Shown here: positions 54,808 through 64,000 of the stretch, piece after piece
Numbering within the stretch: the stretch's first letter is position 1
How the letters are laid out: the number at the start of each line of letters is the position of its first letter
Assembly: GCA_010015655.1 (NCBI GenBank)
Contig: ML976778.1
Location: 9,529 to 73,528 of the forward strand
DNA: 64,000 bases
Direction of reading: 5' to 3'
Source of the DNA: Bimuria novae-zelandiae CBS 107.79
Lineage: Eukaryota; Ascomycota; Dothideomycetes; Pleosporales; Didymosphaeriaceae
Made by a program: the position numbers and the translations under genes
The notes under the pieces: model-generated
What the model saw: the letters and a program-made list of their open reading frames with translations, nothing else
Database searches by the model: none
What the model was told of the DNA's origin: nothing

Positions 54808-55262
54808 CGGGTTAGGGTTAGGTTAGGGTTAAGTTAGGGTTAAATTAGGTTATTAAAGCGTTAAGTTAGGGTTAGGTTAAGGTTATACTAACCATATTAG
54901 ATTAGGTCTAATCTAATATTTATTATATAGAGGATTTCTTAAGATTGTTAATAATTTAATTATAATAGCTATTTATTATAGTAATAAGTCTTAGTAATGC
55001 TTAGGCCTCTAACACTTTTATAAAGGGAGTTACACTTTCTTATTCTATATTAATACTAAAATATTAGGTTAGGATTAGGTTAAGGTTAGGTTAGGGCTAG
55101 ATTAAGATTAGGTTAGGATTAGGTTCTTATATAATATAACTTAACTTTAACCTAACTCTAACTTAACCCTAACCCACACTAGTGCTAAAAAGTTACGTTA
55201 GGATTAGGTTAGGGTTAGGTTCTTATATAATATAACCCAACCCTAATCCAATCCTGACCTAT
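54808..55262. repeat. Interstitial telomere-like array with RIP changes
   Basis: Runs of TTAGGG, TTAGGTTAGGG and mutated TTAGGA/TTAAGG units occur at 54808-54895, 55063-55125 and 55196-55225. Complementary CCCTAA/CCTAAC runs are at 55145-55180 and 55237-55262, so the orientation flips within 150 bp. The block TTCTTATATAATATAAC occurs twice (about 55125 and 55222). The array lies between the two copies of the direct repeat, inside a chromosome-internal gene region as far as the window shows. Confidence 0.8.
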
Positions 55263-55300
55263 TTACCAGCCTAGCTCCGCCAAGCTCGACTACAACTCTG

Positions 55301-55573
55301 GAGAACGCTATGCCAATATTGCAATTTACATAGGGATAATCCTAAGCAGAGTTTAGGCGCCATGCTTTTACAAGAATCACTAGGTCTTTTCAAGACTATG
55401 CTCATATTAACCTCATCTTTCGGCGAATCAAAAGCGCTTTTACTCAGTTAAGCTTAAGTCAGTTTGAACCAATGAGACATCCGTTTATCGAGCAGGTAAT
55501 GTCTGTGGCAGCGGTTGCTTGAGCTGTTTTCGACGGTTTTTCTCCAGTTTCCGTTTCAGGAAGTTTGAGCTCT
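55301..55573 (+). repeat. Less-mutated copy of the direct repeat
   Basis: Longer and normal in composition compared with 54623-54776; contains TTTTCGACGGTTTTTCTCC and AAGTTTGAGCTCTGC near its end. Together the two copies give an in-window before-and-after view of RIP. No coding potential recognised. It ends about 240 bp before the PDCD5 gene. Confidence 0.6.
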
Positions 55574-55816
55574 GCTTCCTTCACGTTGCAGCCATTATGC
55601 TTCCCAGGAGGCAACGAACCTCTAGAAAGCATAATTAGTCTAACCTTTTATCGTGTGCACTAAACTGACCTACTATAAATATATCACCTCCTTCTCAACC
55701 TGCGCTGTGCAGTTGTTGCAAGGTGTTAAGCATCATTCCGTTTCGCAGCCGAGTCACACCCCGCAACACCACGCTCTGCGAATACCCCACCAATACAATC
55801 CGCACACCCGCACACC

Positions 55817-56339
55817 ATGGCCGACGACGACCTCGAGCAGGTACCGCTCTCCCGCTCTTCGTCGCATACACGCGGCTAACACGTGCAGATCCGCCGCGCG
55901 CGCCTCCAGCAACTGCGTGAGCAAGGCGGTGGCAGCTCCGGCGGCGGCGGCGGCGGCGAAGGCTCAGACCAAGACGCGCAGAGGTATTACTCCCGCCTCC
56001 CTCATATCCCTCAATGATATAGTGCTAACGTATCCCAGACAGCGCGAAGCCGACCAACGCAACAGCATCCTCACGCAAATCCTCACTCCCGAAGCAGCAG
56101 ACCGCCTCGGCCGCATCCGCCTCGTCAAAGAATCCCGCGCTACCGACGTCGAGAACCGGCTCATCATGCTGGCGCGTACGGGACAGCTGCGTGCCAAGGT
56201 CACGGAAGAGCAACTAAAGGAACTGTTAGGCGCGGTTGCGGAGCAGCAGGAGAAGGAGGAGAGTAAGATTGTGGTGAATCGACGAGGAGGCGGGGGTTGG
56301 GACGACGATGATTTGGATGATTTGTTGAAGGATGTGTAA
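55817..56339 (+). CDS. PDCD5: PDCD5 family protein (double-stranded DNA-binding domain)
   Basis: Three exons (55817-55840, 55889-55983, 56039-56339) with 48- and 55-nt introns join in phase to 139 residues. MADDDLEQIRRARLQQLREQ is the family's N-terminal helix; a Gly/Ala-rich spacer follows. Then READQRNSILTQILTPEAADRLGRIRLVK, the core three-helix bundle, and LRAKVTEEQLKELL. The C-terminus is acidic (WDDDDLDDLLKDV), also usual. Fungal PDCD5 (yeast Sdd2/YMR074C) is a small cytosolic and nuclear protein linked to the chaperonin CCT and stress-induced death; exact function is debated. The first gene after the repeat island, and free of RIP damage. Confidence 0.93.
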
Positions 56340-56779
56340 GTGAAAGAGGATTAGGATATGCATAGAGGCGAAAAGGCATATGCATGCATTTGCGGGCGTT
56401 CATGGCATTACCCATTTGTGGACATCTTAGGCACGGAAAATGGATTTATTCAGCACGGCAACTTGTGGGGTATGGCACTATGCAAAAGTAATTTCATGCA
56501 CTCGATCTATATGGTAATATTGTAGGCAAAAGACAAGACACGCGCCTCTTTCGAAGGAGCCTCAAATAGCATTCATTAGGAGTGCTACCGTCGGGCTTAG
56601 TTCGCAAGGCTCGTCCTAGGGGAGCAAATTCTCGGGGATCAGGCAAAGAGGATGTGCTTGCTGGTCCACAAGCTCCCCACGACCAGCCTACATGATGAAT
56701 CTATTGGTCTCGACTGCCAATACTATTTCACCATCACTTCTCACACCGACTTCGCCTGTCGTTGGTGAGATAGAAGTCT
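56340..56779. other. Convergent spacer, no gene seen
   Basis: 3' flanks of the PDCD5 and Arb2-domain genes. Ordinary composition and no RNA gene. Confidence 0.5.
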
Positions 56780-58750
56780 TTAGTCGTCCTCGAGGTCCAG
56801 CTTTGCAAGCTCTTCCTTCGTCGTGTCCAAGCACCCCGCGCTCGCGACGATATTGCTATCCGCCATCACGCCCGCAAACGGAATGTTCTTGCCCGGCACC
56901 TTCTCGGTCCACTTCTCACCATTCATCTTGTGCTTCCAGTTGTCGCGCAACTCCTGCTCAGCATCGGCACCGAGGGCACCCTTCGCGACCGCCTTTTCCT
57001 CCAGCTCCTTAATTTCAGCATCCTTATTCTTGATAAGCTTCTCAAGCCGGGTCAGGGCGGGTCCAAATTCAGGATCACCCTGTGGGGTGGCGAGGAAAGC
57101 GGCGTGCAACTGGCGCAGTTCTTCTTGTGCGACGAGAAGGACTTGCTTCTCCGGGTTAAGCATGTCCGCATCAAGCCGGGAGTCAGCAGAGAGCGTCGTC
57201 GGCTCTTCGGGCGACGGATTGGGGATTTCGAGGCTGAAGTCGGGGTTGCAGTAATTGTCGGGATCTAGGGACGGTCAGTACATAGGACGTCGTCTGAATG
57301 CTACAGTGAAACTCACCCCGCGCTACATCCTCGAAGAAGCTCAGAATAGCCTGTTGTACGACCGGTTGTGTGAACACGCATTCGCCTACCCATGTGTCTC
57401 CACCGCCAAATGTTGGGCAGGTCGGACCGTCGTCCTGGAAGCCGTCGTCGGATGAGGCCTCGGGTGTCGGAGGCATCGCTGCCTTTGATACTAAGACCTT
57501 CGTACATGGAGTATATGCGTGATGTCCGACGCCACCTTGACTCTTCTCAAGCCAGTCGATCGAAGCTTCAGTGTCAGGCTTGCGCGACACTGCGTTGGAT
57601 ACGTAGTTCGACGGGAGCGCGTTGCACTGGCTTGGGTTGGGGCTCCCAAACTGTGAAGTCTGCCAATGCCTAGCGCGCGCGTGGAGAAAGGCTTTGAGGT
57701 CTGGATTCTTGATTTGGCCAACTTTGGGCGACTGTATGAGGGCCAGGGCAACAATGCGTTCGCCATATTTGTGGACTGTCTGTGTCTTAGCACGACCCAC
57801 CATACCATTGTAACGACTTACGATTTCCATCGAGAATACTGATGAGGCTCTCGACACCACTCTCGATCGCTACCACATACACCTCTGCCCCCGGCGAGAC
57901 GAAGTCGGGATTCTTAATCACCGTCTCGAAGACCGTCTTGATGTGTTCTTCTGGCGTCCTGTGGCCATCGACGCGGTTCTCAACTTCGTAGTACTTCACA
58001 GCGTCGTGAATGACGGACTTTCGCGGCAGCGCATCCCAGCTGCGGAACGAAAGCGCCTTGTTGTACTTGTGCGAATAGAGAAGTTGGGCGGTGTTGAGAA
58101 CAATCAGTCCAGGTACATCTTCGTCCCTCTCGAATCCAGCACCATCTTTGGAAAGCCTACCCTCCAGGCCAGGGTCCACATTGGCTCGGGTACGACTGGC
58201 GAGGCCTTTGACGAAGTTGATGACACTGCCGCCATTGACTCCGCCCTCCCGTTGTAGCTCACGGTACGCAAGGATGCCTAGGTCCTGATATGCGTGGTCG
58301 TTGATGACGACAAGCACGCGCTTCCGTGCCTTTAGCACTTCTGCAGCAGGTGCAAGGATAGGAATGTGCGGTCCGTTAGGCTTATTGGGGGACAAAGTTG
58401 GCAAATAGAGCTCTTTGAGACCTAGGGCGGCCAGGCGCTTCAGGACCTCCCGCCGGTGGCAGACTGCAGCATGATCAGTATTGAATTGATGCCACGATCA
58501 CTGTACGGACCTCGCATCGCCTCGCTGCGGACCTCATTGTGACGGTCGTCGTTCGTATAATGAAAGTTGAAGAAGAGCTCGGGGGCCTCTCTGTTGCGAA
58601 AACAGCCATTCTGATCGATGAAGAAGCCAAGCTCTTTGGTATTGACCTAGAAGTATATACCGTCAGGCTGCCCGGCGCCTGGCAGGTCTTGTATCGACTT
58701 ACAGGGTACTTAGCATCAGGATGTAGCGCATTGCCCTTCCAGCGAAACAT
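56780..58750 (-). CDS. Arb2-domain protein
   Basis: Five exons (58750-58703, 58646-58511, 58463-57822, 57775-57317, 57264-56780) with 46-56-nt introns join in phase to 589 residues. The start MFRWKGNALHPDAKYP and following ELGFFIDQNGCFR, FFNFHYTNDDRHNE are the recognised N-terminus of the Arb2 domain. It continues to about residue 380, with VLVVINDHAYQDLGILAYR, an alpha/beta-hydrolase-like core without a clear catalytic Ser, and VYVVAIESGVESLISIL. Fission yeast Arb2 belongs to the Argonaute chaperone (ARC) complex for siRNA-guided heterochromatin, and the same domain occurs in fungal Hda1. Whether this protein serves RNAi is not shown. The C-terminal ~150 residues are a coiled coil (EKLIKNKDAEIKELEEKA) with an acidic end. 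Confidence 0.85.
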
Positions 58751-59139
58751 AATGGCAGCAGTTTTCGATTGCCTCAAGAGGATCCTGGTGTCGTAGCGGG
58801 GTACCTGTGTAGCTCGGTGTCCTGTAGTTGGAGTGTAAGAGGAAGAAAAGCCCTGGCCGTAGCTTATATATTTCGAAGCCCGTTTGCCGCAACTCTTCCG
58901 TTTGCAAGTGCACGGCGGTGACCGAGGCGAACGAAAGATTGGCGTGGTGAGACAACTGGTGAAGGTAGACCAAAAGAGAAGGAGCGATTGCGTGTCAGGT
59001 GCAGTGATTTGAGAAGCCGCATGAGAGCGGCCCATGTTACTACAATCCCGTAACGCCACCCGATGCTTGTTTGCTCTGCTACTATACACGTATCCTGCCA
59101 AAGTCTGCCGTAGAATATACACCGCCTCTTGCGCTCCCT
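58751..59139. other. Spacer between Arb2 gene start and uS14m stop
   Basis: 389 bp holding the promoter of the Arb2 gene and the 3' flank of MRP2. A long open frame runs through on the minus strand, but it only extends uS14m exon 2 past its real splice donor. Confidence 0.5.
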
Positions 59140-59589
59140 TTACCAGCTTGCCTTCCTCACACCAGGGATGTTTCCGGCGAGCGCGTTTATTCGGAATTGG
59201 TACTGTTCTGTATGAGCGGATGCACCTTTTACTGCCTGGCAGACCACGTACTCGACCCATCCTGAAGTCACTAAAGACACCTCTGCCCTTCCCTCCCATG
59301 ACACATCTGTTCTTGACCTGTGTAAAGCGCGTGTAGCAGTGCATCTGGGAGAGCTGAAGCTGTGCCTGGGCGCGCACTCGCTGTGGGAACGTCGTGTTTC
59401 GGATTATGTATCGAAGCGCTTGTCTGGGTAAGATGGTGGTCAGCAGTGACGGCTACGCCGTGCGGTGGCCAGGGACGCATACCGTTCAGGCTCATACTCT
59501 TCGTAGACTTTCCGCTTGGTGTGGTCGCGAATGTTGCGGATCTTGGCAAAGCAGCCGATGTCGAGTTTCTTCGCACGGAATTGAGACAT
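59140..59589 (-). CDS. MRP2: Mitochondrial small-subunit ribosomal protein uS14m
   Basis: Three exons (59589-59483, 59423-59252, 59202-59140) with 59- and 49-nt introns join in phase to 113 residues, the normal size for fungal uS14m. The landmarks are FRAKKLDIGCFAKIRNIRD at the start, EYEPERQALRYIIRNTT, MHCYTRFTQVKNRCVMGGKGRG with the conserved Arg/Gly stretch, and the end ALAGNIPGVRKASW. It binds 16S-type rRNA in the head of the mitoribosomal small subunit. The last 20 codons are only found by splicing at GTACGT (59251) to ACAGAACAG. Divergent from ufl1 with 361 bp between starts. Confidence 0.93.
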
Positions 59590-59950
59590 GTTGGCGATGG
59601 CCGTGGGCTTCAATTGCTGGCAGGCGATGATTGTGCAGAAGTCGGGATGCGGATGCGACGTACAAGCCTGCCCCGAATCCTCGTGTGATGAGCGGGCTAG
59701 TTCGGAGCAGGCGCAGATCTCGCTCGCTGGACCCACTACACCTAAAACAGCAACAACACCACGATATCGTGCGCCGGGTCAAATGAAAAGCAAAGCAATC
59801 TGTAACAGCTTCTATTCAAATTACGGTTCTGCAGCTACCGAACTGCGTCGCCCACTTTACTTCTAATCTTCGCCTACCCAACTCTTCCTGACGTTTATTT
59901 TGACGCACAACTGCCCTCAACTTTTCCGAAGACGCCGCCCGACGACCATC
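59590..59950. promoter_or_regulatory. Divergent promoter of MRP2 and the UFL1-like gene
   Basis: 361 bp between two start codons pointing apart, so both promoters lie here. CA-rich tract near 59735-59765. No specific site claimed. Confidence 0.5.
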
Positions 59951-61983
59951 ATGTTTTCCGGACATGACCTAGTAGAGATTCACGAATTTCTCCCTCCGAC
60001 AACCCACGATGGGTTTCCGCTCTTGATCAGGACCGCCAGCGGGCAAAGCTTCGTCACCGAGCGCAGTTTGCGCCGAAGCTTTGAACACCTTGTTACTACT
60101 GAACCAGCCCGGATTTCCATACTTATTGCGAGCAATAGGCTCGGCGTTGATACCGACGTTGTATTACAACTTGTCCAAGCAAATGCTACGTTGGCGCTGT
60201 TAAGCCAAGATCGGAGCAGCATCATCCCAAAACAAGAGCGAGATGCTCTCGTGAAAGATCTTGAAGAGTCTCTGGCGAAGGGATTCGTCGCCAAATATGA
60301 GGTTGCGCGATCACATGATCTGCACAAGGACAGCTTGGATGACCTGCTCCAAGTCGCTAATATCAGGGAGGGTCTTGCCGAGAACACTGTTGATTACGTG
60401 CTTGGTGAAGCATACGAGAAAGAACTCTTTAAAGCGATCCGTCAAAAGCTTGTAGATGGTATGAACGATATCGAGTAGGTGATTATCTCCAACTGGCTTG
60501 GATATAACTAACACCGGACAGGACAATAAAGTTGAAGCCCCACTCGCTTCCGGGAGCGCCACCACTGTGGTTGATACAAAAATGTCTTGATAAGATCGAT
60601 CACATCGCGACCAATAAAACCGACATTGCATCGCAATACCACATAGAGCAAAAAGACGATGTCATTTATTGTACACCGAAAAAATTGATTCTCAATCAAC
60701 GAGATAAACTCCTTGCTGATTTGCAGGCTGGGAATACATTCAGTCTTCGTTTAGAGGATTTTCTGCAAACTTTCTCGGATCTTTACCAGTCTTCTGAAGC
60801 ACTGCAAACGCATCTATCCGGCTTCCCGTCTATTACTTCCATCAAATGCTTCGCAGTCTCTAACGTCAAGCTTTCCGGATGTGTGGGCGAAGTTAGACGT
60901 ATCCTTGATGACCAGGGTCATGTCGACTTGAAGGTGAGCAACGAATTAGCGTGCGCATAAAGAGCCGTTACGGCTGCGGTTGTAGTAACCCGATTGCAGG
61001 CTGTTTTACCATCTGACGCCCCTCGCGAAATCGCGGGCGATGTGCTGGACCACATATCCCGAGAGATTCTCTCATCAACATCGGCCGATGGCAAGTCCCT
61101 CCGGCGAATGGGTGATTACATCCTCACAGATCGAATATACGACAGCCAACGACAGGCGTTAATGGACCTCACGAAGACTCAAGCTATGTGTCAATGGGAG
61201 CTGCTCAAGGAAGCCGCAGACAAGGAACCGAAGTTCCAATTAGCGGAAATTTTAGCTTCTTTCCCAGATGATGCCCATCTTCTACGGTTTCTCGTACGAC
61301 AGAAAGAGTTCGAGACTGCGTCTGCTGAGCAGTTCTCAACCACGGTGTCGGATTTGGAGTCGCAGAATGAGCAGGAGTTCTCGGCGTTCTGGACGGAAAG
61401 GGTTCCGTCACGAATCCAAAACTACAACGAGGGCCTCAAAGCAGTCATCGACGCGAAGTTGTCGGATCAACTGTCCGATTTGCTGTCCGACTATCTGCAG
61501 AAAGACTTCATCCCAGACATGCTCTCAAAAGCGCGAACCCAGGGGCTGGTGTGCAGCAGAAGAACGCGAAAGAACGTCAACAGATTCGAAGCAGCGTTGA
61601 AGGCCAGCAAAACCGATCCAAACAGCATACTGTTAACGGTAGACAAGTTCAGCAGGAAACAAGGCTTGCCAGATCCCGATCTGAGTGCAGCAGAGGAGAC
61701 CAAGAAGATGTTGATCCAGGACATGGTCCGACGGATGCAGAAGCCAAAGACAGATGCACCGTTGATGTTTCTCAGCTTGGTCATCGTTCTCTTTGCGAAA
61801 CGCAATCCGGGTGTGGTCTATGCGACGGGAAGGTTTGCACCGAAACTGCTCAAGCAGCTCAAGACGCAGCTAAGTGGCGAAGAGCATGAGCAGGCGGAAA
61901 AGTGGAAGGAGTTAGCAAAGGCTAGAAAGCTGGAGAAGGAAGACAGGGAAGCTATGGTGCGGATGGCAGAACAAGCATCCTGA
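59951..61983 (+). CDS. ufl1: UFL1-like E3 UFM1-protein ligase
   Basis: Three exons (59951-60474, 60522-60933, 61000-61983) with 47- and 66-nt introns join in phase to 639 residues. Exon 1 ends in a GA|GTAGGT donor. The N-terminal half fits the tandem winged-helix layout of animal and plant UFL1: ARISILIASNRLGVD (about 53-67, matching the VNIVDLQQVINVD helix), then a LxxxLExSLxxxGxV...YEVARSHDL segment matching VTISELCKTYDLP. The C-terminal part keeps the family end: DAPLMFLSLVIVLFAK, then GRFAPKLLKQL (about 589-599), matching HAPGRCVPQIIAFL of human UFL1, and a charged tail. Human UFL1 is 794 residues; the linker is shorter here. UFL1 with DDRGK1 moves UFM1 from UFC1 to ribosomal uL24 at the ER. 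Partners are not in the window. The homology was judged by eye from memory. Confidence 0.68.
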
Positions 61984-63317
61984 TGGCAACAAGTTATCAC
62001 AGGCTTTTTATGTTGAGTATGCGATCGGATTGTTCTTGTTGTACCATCAAGAGGGTCACGAAGCGGTTTCAGGCATAGATTAGAGTCGCAGTGAGGCCAG
62101 TCACTTTCTCGAACGGTGTGACATATGAACTACATATGAACATCGAACATCTACGAAAGACTCTCATAATGTTTGCTTCCTGCAAACTGCCTAATTCGGT
62201 AATAGATCATGGCCCGTCGATTTCAATGTCCCCGCGAAAATTTGTTAAACTGCCGGATGTGGCGGTAGATCTTTTTCCGTCGATTCCAGCAAGTGTCCCT
62301 GCGTGAGCTCGTGAAGTCGTCTAGAAGCAGTTAGCTGCGGCTGACGTAACATGTTCAAGCCCCATCGTCATCCTATGAAGGTTCGGATCGTGACCCAGCG
62401 CGGCACGGTCCATGGTTGCCTTCCCCACCAGCCTCAAGCGGATACCCGACGAGCCGAATAGTGATCCCGATGGTCGTTTCGCAAATATGTGTGCTCGCGG
62501 ACCGTCAAGAGTTATTGAGCAGGTTGGACCGCCTCGCTGGTGATCGATAACGAGCGATTCCTTCCGCCCATCACAGATGCCCTCTCACAACACCACAGAC
62601 ACATGTATATCATGACCAGGCAAAAGGCGGTATGCAGCTTGAGCTCATTCCCACATCTCGATGGGCGTCACGTTCAGTGGAGGAATATTCAACAGTCACT
62701 TGCCGTTACCACATGCTGCGCGATACCTAGGCACCCAATCTGGTGAAGACTAAGGGTCTCACGACGTCTCTAGTGTTCTGATTGCATGGAAATGCGGCGG
62801 TTACATATTCACTGGCAAGATTGCGGGGTTCTCGTATTTGAAGATTCATGTGGTGTTCGACGTCCGGGGGTTATTCGCCTCCAATGACAAAATTACTACA
62901 CACGCTGCTTAGAAAGCCAGTACGCAAAAGCCGCGGAAGCGCAGGGAACACGGACAGGCACAATGACGAGATTGGATTTCGAAGCCTCGATTACACCACC
63001 GCCGTTTTAATTAGGCGCAACCAATCTTTGTTCCGAAGATTTTTTTCGACAAGCTGGGTTAGCGTGGATTGCGCCATATTTCTCGAGTATGGTACCTTCG
63101 CGCCCTGGTATATCAACGCAATCCGATCACGGAGAGTATGCCTCTCTCTCGTCACAATTGCTTTTTGCTCTCTCAAACACAGCTGCTGTCCTTGGCTATC
63201 CCGCGCGGCACACTTTGCTCCGGAAAAGAAAGTTGCATCAGCGCTCTGAGACAGACTTGATCCCAAACACTGTATCTCCGAGTTTTGAACTATACGGAAC
63301 AGCAATACTATTCGACA
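61984..63317. other. Long spacer, no supported gene
   Basis: 1.3 kb between the UFL1-like gene and met16. Short frames on both strands lack domains or splice support. The last ~300 bp should contain the met16 promoter. Confidence 0.45.
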
Positions 63318-64000
63318 ATGTCCTCGCCGCCGTACTACGAGGAGTCAAACATGATTCGCGACGACGAATCTGGTTATGTCTCCGGCGAGTCCAGCCACGA
63401 GAGCTTGCCAGAGGTTGTCTTCTCCAAGGCTCACCTCAAGTTCCTCAATCACCAGCTTGCTCAGCTAGAGCCTCAAGGTCCGTAGCAGGTGGATAACACA
63501 CTTGAAACGCTCAATTCTAACACTGCATCAGACATCCTCCGCTGGTGCATAACTTCCATGCCTGGCCTTTACCAGACCACCGCCTTTGGCTTGACCGGCT
63601 TAGTCACTGTGGACATGCTCTCCAAGCTTGATGGCCCACTCAAGTCGAACATCGACCTAATCTTCCTTGACACCCTCCACCACTTCCAAGAGACCCTTGA
63701 TCTTGTTGAGCGGGTCCGAGAGCGATACGGTACCACCATCCACGTCTACAAGCCTCGCGGATGCAACACTGTCGCAGACTTTGAAGCCAAGTATGGTCAG
63801 AAGCTCTGGGAGGTCGATGATGAGAAGTACGACTACGTCGCCAAGGTGGAGCCGGCAGCTCGTGCGAACGCAGACCTCAGCGTCAAGGCTCTCCTCACCG
63901 GACGAAGGAGGAGTCAAGGTGGCAAGCGTGGCGATCTTGACATCATCGAGGTCACTGACAGCGGTGTCATCAAGATCAACCCCCTCGCCAACTGGACCTT
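63318..64000 (+). CDS. met16: PAPS reductase, 5' part (runs off the window)
   Basis: Exon 1 (63318-63477) joins exon 2 (63532 onward) across a 54-nt intron with a GTCCGT donor. The 209 residues present start MSSPPYYEESN and continue after the splice as DILRWCITSMPGLYQTTAFG, LDTLHHFQETLDLV, then KVEPAARAN and LLTGRRRSQGG. The last is the arginine-rich PAPS-binding motif of Met16/CysH enzymes, and the family's substrate-binding fold is clear. The enzyme reduces 3'-phosphoadenylyl sulfate to sulfite with thioredoxin in the cytosol, in sulfate assimilation to cysteine and methionine. The catalytic cysteine, near the C-terminus in this family, lies beyond the window, so activity cannot be judged. 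The ATG at 63318 is the first in frame. Confidence 0.93.

Noticed and set aside
53657..55262. A true chromosome end at the TTAGGG runs
   Set aside because: Housekeeping genes continue on both sides, the runs are short, interrupted and in both orientations, and no long uniform array is present.
58475..59377. 300-codon minus-strand frame as one protein
   Set aside because: It merges uS14m exon 2, its intron, the spacer and the first exons of the Arb2 gene. The two spliced genes explain the conserved parts much better.

Overview
This window looks like nuclear DNA of a filamentous ascomycete (Pezizomycotina, most likely Dothideomycetes). Most genes carry one to five introns of about 44-72 nt with GTA/GTG donors and CTAAC/CTGAC-like branch sites. 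Repeats show repeat-induced point mutation (RIP: CpA to TpA and its complement). The gene set is fungal: a bifunctional lycopene cyclase/phytoene synthase, a fungal opsin, DUF7729, MARVEL, Mgr2, Arb2 and a PAPS reductase. Coding segments were read by joining frames at splice sites; no transcript data were available.

Layout. 1-8.3 kb is a RIP-degraded transposon nest: a Ty3/Gypsy chromodomain element with part of the 5' LTR, all of the 3' LTR and a degraded antisense gene behind pol, followed by a Fot1/Pogo-type transposase scrap and a probable Copia LTR. 8.9-16.4 kb holds a SET-domain methyltransferase and a run of coiled-coil and F-box-like genes, several broken. 17.1-23.7 kb is a photobiology cluster: a proton-pump-type opsin, carRA and carX. 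carRA and carX are divergent across 544 bp. Together they would make a cyclic carotene, cleave it to retinal and supply the opsin chromophore; the phytoene desaturase (carB) needed between the two CarRA activities is not in the window. 25.6-51.5 kb is ordinary gene space: a DUF7729 surface protein, a Pro-rich protein with a Cys/His C-terminal domain, a MARVEL membrane protein, two MFS transporters, an FHA/coiled-coil/tail-anchored STRIPAK-type protein, Mgr2, a siderophore-type esterase, a decayed methyltransferase and a secreted PAN/apple-like protein.

51.7-55.6 kb opens with a tRNA-Glu(CTC) gene and becomes an AT-rich RIP island containing a ~980-bp foldback (long inverted repeat) element whose arms carry TTAGGG-like runs, a second interstitial telomere-like array, and a direct repeat with one RIPed and one nearly intact copy. 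55.8-64 kb is conserved housekeeping: PDCD5, an Arb2-domain protein, mitochondrial ribosomal protein uS14m, a UFL1-like UFM1 E3 ligase (unexpected, because most Dikarya are thought to have lost UFMylation) and the 5' part of a PAPS reductase that runs off the end.

The most notable points are the UFL1 homologue, the opsin/retinal cluster without carB, the antisense gene in the Gypsy element, the telomere-repeat-bearing foldback element, and six genes with in-frame stops or frameshifts lying next to intact housekeeping genes.
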